DNA of 39,705 bases, taken from the NCBI GenBank assembly GCA_021774255.1, contig JAJFJF010000005.1, positions 1-39,705 of the forward strand. The letters run 5' to 3'. Below, piece by piece: positions 7,014 through 15,100 of the stretch. Origin of the DNA: Gammaproteobacteria bacterium. GTDB lineage: Bacteria; Pseudomonadota; Gammaproteobacteria; JAJFJF01. Numbering within the stretch: position 1 is the first letter of the stretch; each line of letters begins with the position of its first letter. The position numbers were made by a program, and so were the translations under genes. The notes beneath the pieces were generated by a model. It was not told where the DNA came from. It saw nothing but the letters and a program-made list of their open reading frames with translations, and did no database searches.

Positions 7014-9697
7014 ATTTCACCTCCGGGGGGCGCCATGCCCTGCGGGATCTGCGTGGGCACAAAGTTTTCAAAACGGGTGTATTTGCCGATAAACGTTAAA
7101 CGCACCATGCCAATTGGTCCGTTACGTTGTTTAGCGATAATAATTTCTGCCGTGCCTTTATCAGGCGAATCTTCGTTGTAGACTTCATCACGATAAATAA
7201 AGGTGATCAAATCTGCATCCTGCTCGATGGCACCAGAATTATGGCTTACTATGCCGTCTGCTAGCCACGAAGCGGTTTCAGGCACTGTTAGATCATAAAC
7301 ATCTTCTTCGCCTGCTGGCTCTATGGAAACAATTTGATCCCAAAACAAATCATTTTCACACTCTTTCTTCAGGGTTTTATCACCTAGTAGGTCTGCGTAC
7401 TCTGACATCAATTCGCGAGAAGGAGCAAAACTAAAATGAGAAGTGCCTCCGTAAGAAGTGCCACGCAATTTAGCCATTTGACGATGAGAAATGCCTTTCT
7501 CTTTCATCCCTTCACGAACTTGAGCAAATAATTCAACCGGGAGTGTGTCGATATTCGTATTTGGTTTAACGTCGATCAGGATCTTAAATAACGCTACTGC
7601 CTGCGGCACACGAGGGCCAAAAGCATGGATCTCACTTAAAAACTTTCTTTGATCCTTTGCCCCAGTAATTGTCACCATGTAACCTGGCAAATAATTCTCT
7701 TTCTGTGCCACTTTAATTCGAGCCACGATACCAAAACGCAACAATAAAGCTGCCACATCAGAGGCTAACCCTTGGCTATTTGTACTGTAGTGGATTGCAT
7801 GGCTGCCTTTTGACTCTGCTTTACGAGAGTAAATAGTGCCATCAGTTGCCCACAAATGCTGCAATAAAAGAGCAACCTGTCTATCAGCAAGCTTAAATGC
7901 AGCACTGGGAATACGTTTTTCGTGTGAACGTTGATTAAAGATCCCAAGATCACGCAACCATTTATTGGCCCCTTTTGGATGCCAGCGATTTCCATTTCCA
8001 CTAATCACTATCTGCTTGCAGTCACCTTTTACGTCGTGATAGTTAACTTCACCACCAAACTCTTTTTCAACCGCTTCAGCAACTATCTTTAAATTCTCTT
8101 TAGACTGACTAGTGAAGCGCATAGGCTGCCCTTTCAAATAGCTACCATCACCAATCATTTGCCCCAAAAAAGCCACTTTTTTATCTGGCCACTCTTCTGG
8201 CACCATTGGCTCGGGCAAATAATGTGCAAGCGCCAACCGGTCTCCTACCTTGTATTCTGATACTGTTTTCCAGCCATTGGCGCCAAATAAGCGATGCTCA
8301 CTGGTTGCACGGATATATCGACCACTTGTCAAGCGAATTGAGAACACTTCTCGCTGACCCACCTTCCAAACTTTATCACTCAGCGCATTGGATATTTTGC
8401 CATCAGCTGTCATTGTTAACACATCGGGGGTTTTACCGACAAGATCAGCTATCGGCACTCGCTGACCATCTGACAAGCAAACTAACGTATCGCCTGTTAC
8501 GCACTCACGTAAATCCGACATCACGGGGCGCTTATTGGGGCGTTGCTCAAGGCTACGATTTAACTGCGATAAAGCAATCACTGGGGTGCTTAGCTCTTTT
8601 GCCAATTGCTTGAGCGATTGTGAAATCTGTGAGATTTCCGCAACACGATTATCGCTTAAACCAGGCACCTGCATGAGCTGTAAATAATCCACCACAATGG
8701 CACCAAGCTCACCGTGCTCACGTGCCACACGGCGTGCACGCGCGCGCACTTCTGTGGGCGAGAGCGCAGAAGAATCGTCAATAAATAATTGTGTTTCAGA
8801 CAGCATGCCAACGGCGGAGGTAATACGCGGCCAATCGTCATCGTTTAAACGGCCTGAACGAATGCGACTTTGATCAATGCGGCCCAGTGATGACATCATC
8901 CGCATGGCAAGTGATTCGCCAGGCATCTCCATACTGAACACCAGCACCGGCTTGTTGCTTTTAATCGCGGCATGCTCTGCCATGTTCATGGCAAAACTGG
9001 TTTTGCCCATCGAAGGACGGCCGGCCACGATAATTAAATCGCCGCGTTGTAAGCCAGAGGTCATTTCATCGAGATCACGGTAGCCTGTTGATAAGCCGGT
9101 AATGGTGTCGCCCGATTTGTAGAGCTCATCCACCCGATCTAAGGCGTCTGTTAATAAGCTTTTAATACCGGTGGGACCACCATCACGCGTATTTTGATCG
9201 GCAATATTAAAAATTTTGCGTTCAGCTTCATCTAATAAATCGGCGGTTGTACGCCCTTCTGTGTTAAAGGCGCTGCCAGCAATTTCAGTTGTCACCGAAA
9301 TCAATTGGCGCAACACAGAACGTTCACGCACAATGTCAGCATACGCCTGAATATTCGCTGCGCTGGGGGTATTTTTGGCTAACTCGCCCAAATAGGCTAA
9401 GCCACCTGCATCCTCCAGCTCGTTCATGTTCGCGAGGCTTTCTGAGAGGGTGACGACGTCGAAAGGTTTATTATGTTCGGCTAAGCGCGCAATGGCACTG
9501 AAAATCAGGCGATGATCGTTTCGGTAGAAATCGCCCTCACCCACACGATCGGCAACACGATCCCAGGCTTGATTGTCTAACATCAAGCCACCGAGGACCG
9601 CTTGTTCCGCTTCGTTCGAGTGTGGCGGGACTTTTAAGGCGTTTAGCACCTCTTGAGTTTGAGCAACACGACGTGCGGCATGTTCAACAACCGCCAT
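7010..9697 (-). CDS. dnaB: Replicative DNA helicase DnaB, interrupted by an intein
   Basis: Hexameric 5'-3' helicase of the replication fork. The 895-residue product is a 473-residue DnaB (E. coli 471) plus a 422-residue intein. The N-terminal domain (about 20-120) binds primase and the RecA-like domain follows; Walker A reads GRPSMGKTS and Walker B region AIVVDYLQLM. The intein runs from Cys399 to Asn820, between SDLRE and SGAIEQDAD. After splicing these join to the conserved SDLRESGAIEQ of DnaB. The C-extein is 75 residues. The gene follows rplI by 11 bases and overlaps alr. Since dnaB is essential, the intein must splice efficiently. Confidence 0.97.
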   Translation of the reverse strand: MAVVEHAARRVAQTQEVLNALKVPPHSNEAEQAVLGGLMLDNQAWDRVADRVGEGDFYRNDHRLIFSAIARLAEHNKPFDVVTLSESLANMNELEDAGGLAYLGELAKNTPSAANIQAYADIVRERSVLRQLISVTTEIAGSAFNTEGRTTADLLDEAERKIFNIADQNTRDGGPTGIKSLLTDALDRVDELYKSGDTITGLSTGYRDLDEMTSGLQRGDLIIVAGRPSMGKTSFAMNMAEHAAIKSNKPVLVFSMEMPGESLAMRMMSSLGRIDQSRIRSGRLNDDDWPRITSAVGMLSETQLFIDDSSALSPTEVRARARRVAREHGELGAIVVDYLQLMQVPGLSDNRVAEISQISQSLKQLAKELSTPVIALSQLNRSLEQRPNKRPVMSDLRECVTGDTLVCLSDGQRVPIADLVGKTPDVLTMTADGKISNALSDKVWKVGQREVFSIRLTSGRYIRATSEHRLFGANGWKTVSEYKVGDRLALAHYLPEPMVPEEWPDKKVAFLGQMIGDGSYLKGQPMRFTSQSKENLKIVAEAVEKEFGGEVNYHDVKGDCKQIVISGNGNRWHPKGANKWLRDLGIFNQRSHEKRIPSAAFKLADRQVALLLQHLWATDGTIYSRKAESKGSHAIHYSTNSQGLASDVAALLLRFGIVARIKVAQKENYLPGYMVTITGAKDQRKFLSEIHAFGPRVPQAVALFKILIDVKPNTNIDTLPVELFAQVREGMKEKGISHRQMAKLRGTSYGGTSHFSFAPSRELMSEYADLLGDKTLKKECENDLFWDQIVSIEPAGEEDVYDLTVPETASWLADGIVSHNSGAIEQDADLITFIYRDEVYNEDSPDKGTAEIIIAKQRNGPIGMVRLTFIGKYTRFENFVPTQIPQGMAPPGGEM
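7238..8503 (-). mobile_element. DnaB intein with LAGLIDADG homing endonuclease
   Basis: This 422-residue insert is in frame inside dnaB. Splicing motifs are intact. Block A starts with nucleophile Cys (CVTGDTLVCLSDG); block B is TSEHRL at intein residues 67-72; block F is VYDLTVPETASWLADG; the C-terminus is SHN, with Ser as +1 residue. Two LAGLIDADG-type helices are present, FLGQMIGDGS (acidic residue near 119) and LLQHLWATDG (near 221). Both acidic residues are kept, so the endonuclease may be active and the element mobile. It sits two residues before the site I recall for the Synechocystis DnaB intein. Confidence 0.95.
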
Positions 9698-9708
9698 AAC
9701 AGGGTGAC

Positions 9709-10161
9709 CTATTCTTCCGCAACAATGTGCAAGGCAACGGTGACCGCCACATCACTGTGCAATAACACACCGCACTCATATTCACCTATTTCATGAATAG
9801 CACCATGCGGCAAATCAATCTCTTTGTTTTCAACTGGCACGCCGGCCGCCACAATGGCTTCGGCAATATCGTGCACGCCCACGGAACCAAATAACTTGCC
9901 TTCTTCTGTGACTTTTGCAGTAATGGTAATGGTTTCGAGTTTTTCAATTGCTTCAGCACGTTGCTTGGCTTTACCCAATTCGTCAGCCGCTGCTTTTTCC
10001 AACTCTGCACGGTGTGCTTCAAATTTTGCTAAATTTTCTGCAGTGGCAAACACGGCCTTGCCTTGTGGCAATAAAAAATTACGCGCATAACCGGGCTTCA
10101 CTTCAACTTTTTCACCTAAATCACCCAGGTTGCGAATTTTCTCTTGTAATATAACTTCCAT
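9709..10161 (-). CDS. rplI: 50S ribosomal protein L9
   Basis: Large-subunit ribosomal protein that binds 23S rRNA near the L1 stalk. It has 150 residues (E. coli 149). The N-terminal domain MEVILQEKIRNLGDLGEKV with the GYARNFLLPQGKA signature is followed by the long connecting helix (about 45-75) and the C-terminal domain. The ATG follows AGAGAGGTCATTATT. It lies in the rpsF-rpsR-DUF2232-rplI-dnaB order typical of this group. Confidence 0.97.
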   Translation of the reverse strand: MEVILQEKIRNLGDLGEKVEVKPGYARNFLLPQGKAVFATAENLAKFEAHRAELEKAAADELGKAKQRAEAIEKLETITITAKVTEEGKLFGSVGVHDIAEAIVAAGVPVENKEIDLPHGAIHEIGEYECGVLLHSDVAVTVALHIVAEE

Positions 10162-10205
10162 AATAATGACCTCTCTTTAACTATTTTTTAACTATTTTGC
10201 TTTTG

Positions 10206-11093
10206 TTATTCTGCTGTATTGCTGCCCATTCGCTTACGAAAATCTACCCACGTATCGATTAGCGCAAACGCCAATAACACCCACAACATATAAGGGAGCA
10301 TCATGAGCAACACAATATAAAATATCACAAGCCACACACTGGCATTGGCTTGTTTATTTGCCAGACTATGCACTAAGGCAATCCCTGCCAATACAAAGGG
10401 TACCCCAAGCACCCAGACTACATTCCACATCACTGGCCATAACATCGCCGCCCCTAAACAGACTGCAAACACGAGCAATGACAGCACATTTAAACGTAGC
10501 GCATGAAATTCTTTTTGAAAGCCACCGGGGTGATATAACAACGACTGTCCCCAACGTGCTAACAGTACATTGATGGCACTCCATAGCAGCAGGCTAGCCA
10601 CCTGTATGCCCGTTGCGATTTGCGCGAAATCTGTCGCCAAACGCATTTGCTCTGCATTATCGAGTGGCAGGCCTGATTCACCGTTCCCAAGCGCACTTAA
10701 AAACTGCATGATTAAGCGTTCCCACAGCCCAGTGACATCATCGACAAAGCCGTAAATCAGCAAGATCAGCACCGCGCCGGCAGTAGCACCGACTTGCAAC
10801 GTCAACCCTAACGACACCGTGGCGCGCAAGACTAAAGCAAGCAACCATACCGGTATAATTGAAATGCCCAGCATGACGAACAGCGTCCAGGGCAATCCAA
10901 ATAAATACAACACAGCCGACAGCAGTGCCAGCAAAGCAATCATAAAAGCCGACTCTTGCCAACCTTTACGCAACGCGACGAGCGCAACGGCCACCGCACT
11001 GATGAAGCTTAAAAACGGTAGCATCGCAAAAAACAGCGTGACGCCGATGGCTTGCCATCGACCGCGCATGATAAAGCTTGCTAACGCTTTCAT
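10206..11093 (-). CDS. DUF2232-like multi-pass membrane protein between rpsR and rplI
   Basis: Integral inner-membrane protein of 295 residues with about eight hydrophobic segments (for example ALLALLSAVLYLFG, LLALVLRATVSLGL, IIPVWLL, MLPYMLWVLLAFAL). No catalytic motif is visible. A gene of this kind sits between rpsR and rplI in several gammaproteobacteria, such as Pseudomonas, and in many bacteria is annotated YybS/DUF2232. GGGAG lies about 9 bases before the ATG. Function is unknown. The family call rests on position and topology rather than on a motif. Confidence 0.8.
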   Translation of the reverse strand: MKALASFIMRGRWQAIGVTLFFAMLPFLSFISAVAVALVALRKGWQESAFMIALLALLSAVLYLFGLPWTLFVMLGISIIPVWLLALVLRATVSLGLTLQVGATAGAVLILLIYGFVDDVTGLWERLIMQFLSALGNGESGLPLDNAEQMRLATDFAQIATGIQVASLLLWSAINVLLARWGQSLLYHPGGFQKEFHALRLNVLSLLVFAVCLGAAMLWPVMWNVVWVLGVPFVLAGIALVHSLANKQANASVWLVIFYIVLLMMLPYMLWVLLAFALIDTWVDFRKRMGSNTAE

Positions 11094-11133
11094 TGCTGAG
11101 TGCTCCCTATATTCAGGTGCAACACAAAATCAA

Positions 11134-11361
11134 TTAATTGAAATGGCCGTCGCAATACGGCATCAATGCAAGATAACGTGCACGTTTAATGGCCGTGGTG
11201 AGTTGGCGTTGATAATGCGCTTTTGTGCCGGTAATACGGCTGGGTACAATTTTGCTGCTTTCAGCAAGATACTCTTTTAAAACGTCAATATCTTTGTAAT
11301 CGACTTCCTTCACGTTTTCAGCGGTGAAGCGACAAAATTTTCTACGACGAAAATAGCTCAT
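11134..11361 (-). CDS. rpsR: 30S ribosomal protein S18
   Basis: Small-subunit protein that pairs with S6 on the platform of the 30S particle. It has 75 residues, as in E. coli. It starts [12 protein letters not shown] and has the basic [19 protein letters not shown] core. AGGAA precedes the ATG. It lies 29 bases after rpsF. Confidence 0.98.
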   Translation of the reverse strand: MSYFRRRKFCRFTAENVKEVDYKDIDVLKEYLAESSKIVPSRITGTKAHYQRQLTTAIKRARYLALMPYCDGHFN

Positions 11362-11390
11362 GGTAGTTCCTGTTTTAAATGTTTAGTGAT

Positions 11391-11915
11391 TTACTGGCTT
11401 AACAAAGGATCGGCATCAGACTCTATTGAGTCGTCACCTGTTACATCTGTTATTTCAGTCTCTACGACAGGGAGTTCATCATCCGCAGCAAATTCCGCTT
11501 TGTTTGAAGATTCTACCACTTCAGATTTCTCTGCGGGCCTTTCATCTTCTGATCTGCTTTTATATTTGTCGCCAGCCCCTTTTGAAGCAGCCGCTTCTTT
11601 TGATTTGAAAATGACAGAGGGTTCCGTGACCGCTTCATGGCGGCCCAAAATCATGTTACGGATCACCGCGTCATTAAAACGGAAAGCGTTATTAAGCTCG
11701 GTGATCACCGCGGTTGGGCACTCAATGTTCATCAAAACATAATGCGCTTTAGCGATTTTTTGGATGGGATAAGCCAGCTGGCGGCGCCCCCAGTCTTCTA
11801 GGCGGTGGACTTTACCGCCTGCATCACCAATCATTTTTTGGTAACGCTCGATCATGCCGGGCACTTGTTCGCTCTGATCAGGGTGGACCAGAAACACAAT
11901 CTCATAGTGTCTCAT
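11391..11915 (-). CDS. rpsF: 30S ribosomal protein S6 with long acidic tail
   Basis: First gene of the S6/S18/L9 operon. Residues 1-100 form the standard S6 fold ([18 protein letters not shown] start, GRRQLAYPI and AHYVLMNIE segments). The tail from about 105 to 174 is unusually long, charged and low-complexity (many Glu, Asp, Ser; ending [14 protein letters not shown]). E. coli S6 has a shorter acidic tail of about 30 residues that is extended by RimK with glutamates. A strong AAGGAG lies 8 bases before the ATG. The 272-base region upstream (to 12187) should hold the promoter; I cannot fix it. Confidence 0.96.
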   Translation of the reverse strand: MRHYEIVFLVHPDQSEQVPGMIERYQKMIGDAGGKVHRLEDWGRRQLAYPIQKIAKAHYVLMNIECPTAVITELNNAFRFNDAVIRNMILGRHEAVTEPSVIFKSKEAAASKGAGDKYKSRSEDERPAEKSEVVESSNKAEFAADDELPVVETEITDVTGDDSIESDADPLLSQ

Positions 11916-12187
11916 GTGAAAAGCTCCTTATGGACTTTAAAAAATAGGCTTTCTTCTCAATGCATTAGGCACGAAAAGAGAGCAAGGAGAAATAACTAAT
12001 CAACTTATTAGTTAAGGCCCGAAATTCTACGCAAAATGCGCTTAAAGCGCAATGGGCCTGCTTAGCTTGCCGATCCCCCGAAATGTGTTATATGAATAAC
12101 TTATTTTTAGGTCTTTTTTTGAGAGACAGCACCTCTCAAAGATTAAAAATTATAGAAAGCAGCGCGCCTCAGGGAGATTTTGCTGTC

Positions 12188-15100
12188 CTACCAGCCATGT
12201 GTATCACCCCCTGCCCCAAACGTATCCATCTCAATGCCGCCTGCTGCAGCTGAAGTAGACTTGCTTACTCTTGTCTGCACTCTATCCGTGACATTACGCA
12301 AGGCATTACGCATCTTTACACGACCCGCGGAAAAGTCATACAACAGAAACTTCAGCATAAAAAAGAGCGAGAAGCAAAAAGCCAGCACTACCTTTGCCAA
12401 CACAGCCGGGTTCATGCCTTTTCTCTCTAAAAAGAGGACCCCCACAATAAATTGCGGCGCGTCTTCCACTACAAAGTTGGCCAGTCGCAACCAAGCAAAC
12501 CGCTTGTCGATATATTCTACATTCCACACCAGGCGCGCAAACTCAGGGCCCAGCACGGGTAGCCAAAGCAAGCGCTTCAAGCGTGACGCCCAGGTATGCG
12601 TCTGCCCTGGATCGCGCATCTGCTGCACGCTCACGGCACCCACCACATAAGAAGCCAGCAAAAAAGTGAGCGAAGCAACGGCCAGCTGCTGTTCACGATT
12701 TTCAGCTAACTCACGGATCAAAATGCAGTCGGAAACCTTATCGGCTACCTCCACCAAGAAAGCAATCACCATCATGGTCTGGTAATGCTGAAACCACACC
12801 TGGAAGCGTAACCACTGGGGCGCGCTATTTCCTGGGGTCGGCTCAGCAGTGGGCGTAGCCGCGCTTGGCTTTGCATCTGAGTGACGTGCCGCCAGTGCCA
12901 TTTTCAATACGTTCACTCTGGGATCATCTTGTGGCACCAGCGTGTTGCCGGCAATCTCAATCTCCTTCAGGCAGGGGCTACTGTCGAACAGCTTGGTCAA
13001 ATACGCCAGGCCCCGTTCATCCAATAGGTTGTAAGACAAATCAATGCGGCGCAGACGCGGGTGATCGTGCAAGAGCGTGGCCATCGACATCACACCCAGC
13101 AAGCTGATTTCATTGTACGCCAAATCTAGCACTTCCACGTGTTGGTTTTCACGCAACGCACAGCAGAGCAAATAGACAGTGTAGTTATCACAAAGATGTG
13201 CGCGCAAACTGATTGTCTTGACAGCCGCGTCGTTGGAGTCAATGGCCGCGAGTGTCTGCGTCAGACTTTGCTTTAACACAGGGGGATAATCGCCTTGCAC
13301 TAGCATTTGCTGGGCCGTCAAACGTTGGCCGTGTTGGAGCAGCACCTCAAGCGGCAAAGCCGTTGCACCGGATAAGTAGAGATTTGCGTTATGCTGCACC
13401 AACCGCTTGGCAAGCGGAATATGCTTTTTCTGTACCGCTTCCGCAAGTGGTGCTCCCCCTGCTTCAACAAGAAAGTTAGGGTTCAAACCTTGCGCTAACA
13501 TCTTATTGGTATCATAAAAATAGTCTTCTCCGTCATAAGGAAGCGCAGAAGTGCTTAAGCCTGCAATACTTAAACCAATGAACCTGGCAACATCCTCTGC
13601 CGAAGCATCCTCGCGAAGCGAAATGCTCTGATCTCTTTCAATGGCCGCTTTCAAGGCTGGCCAACGTGTGTCTTGTTTAAGACCTTCAAGATCAAAATAA
13701 TGTTGACCCGCTTCCACCGCGCTGTGAAAATTTTGCTTTTCTTTGCGCTGCGCCCTTACTGCCTCACAGCATGCTTGCCAGGCAGTCTCCTCGACGCCTA
13801 AACACGTTGCCATCTCATGATAACCTCGCGCAGCCAGTTTGTTTCCCCAAGCATGGCGTAATGCATCGTCAACGACAACTAGCTTTTCTTCAAGCGCTGC
13901 CTGGACAGTACTCACATGATTATTTTCAAGTAGCACCTCGAGGATTGATTTTTTCTCTTCCGGAGTAGCTTGCTTGCGCAAATGGTGAAGCACAACATCT
14001 TGCTGCCCCAGATAAGCCGGCGCAACCCAGTCAGGACGCTTGTTTTGGTGACGCCAACGGCTGAGCAAAAACAAATTCCTCCCATACAGCAGTAGCAAAA
14101 ACAAAAACGCCATGACACTGATGAGGCTCACTGCTAGCGTAAGCCACTGACCAAATAACGCGCTGGAAGGGCATTTTTCAGCAGGCGCAATCGGTACTGC
14201 CACATTGGCAAGGGCTCGTAAGCGAGGATAGCTTCTGCCCGGTTCAATATCCCAAGTAGCAGCAAAATCCCAACTTTTAAAAGTACCAGCTTGGTAGAGC
14301 TCGCCGGTCTTTTTACCGTGGTTGCGTTGCGTACTTTTAGGCCCCAAAAAGATATGACCCGTTGTGGTTCTATCCCAGTAACAAGCGGTAATACCCTGAT
14401 GGCCTGACAAGGCGCCCACCAGGCCGCCGAGCTCAGCACTGCCATGCGGACTGCGCACACAACCTGCTGCATAGCTGCGTTGCAGGTGACCTATGTTATC
14501 ACCTACCAAGCCCCCTGCTTTGCCTTTGGGCGCATCGATCAACGTACTCACCAAGGTATAGCTGTCTTCAACCGCGCCTTCATTCAAACCCACTAAGCCA
14601 CCTGCAATACCATTACCAACAAGCGCGCCTTCGGCGGCAGATTGACTCACAACGGCCGTTTCGCTATTGCGGCCTATCAAACCACCAACGTTAGCATTGC
14701 CTGAAACACTACCCTGCGCGTAACAGGCAGTCACGCTACCGTGATTCAGCCCTATCAGCATGCCAACCTGGTTTTGCCCTTGAATAGTCGCATTGATGAG
14801 CCTGAGCTTACTTATCTGTGCGGTGTCGCTTGTGACACCAAAGAGGCCAACGTTATCCGTTGAGCTGAGATTGATTGTAAGACCGGTGATCACATGATCA
14901 TTGCCCGCCATGCTACCTGTAAAAGCTGTTTCATTTGCACCCAGTGGCACAAAACCTGCGCCATTGTGCCAGGTGCTGCTTACTGAACAATCAATATCGT
15001 TCACGAGGGCATAATCCCGTTCGCCGCAAAGCGACTGCAGCTCAACGCAGGTGCTGATGTTTATCGGCACAACAGGGGCTGGGTGGAAAGCCTTCAACGT

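Noticed and set aside
7765-8001. Possible separate gene within the intein
   Set aside because: Out-of-frame shadow; the in-frame homing endonuclease motifs explain the region.
12113-12150. Hairpin GAGAG...CTCTC after the giant gene as an intrinsic terminator
   Set aside because: On the minus strand the stem is followed by A, not U; on the plus strand the T-run precedes the stem. Not a standard terminator in either direction.
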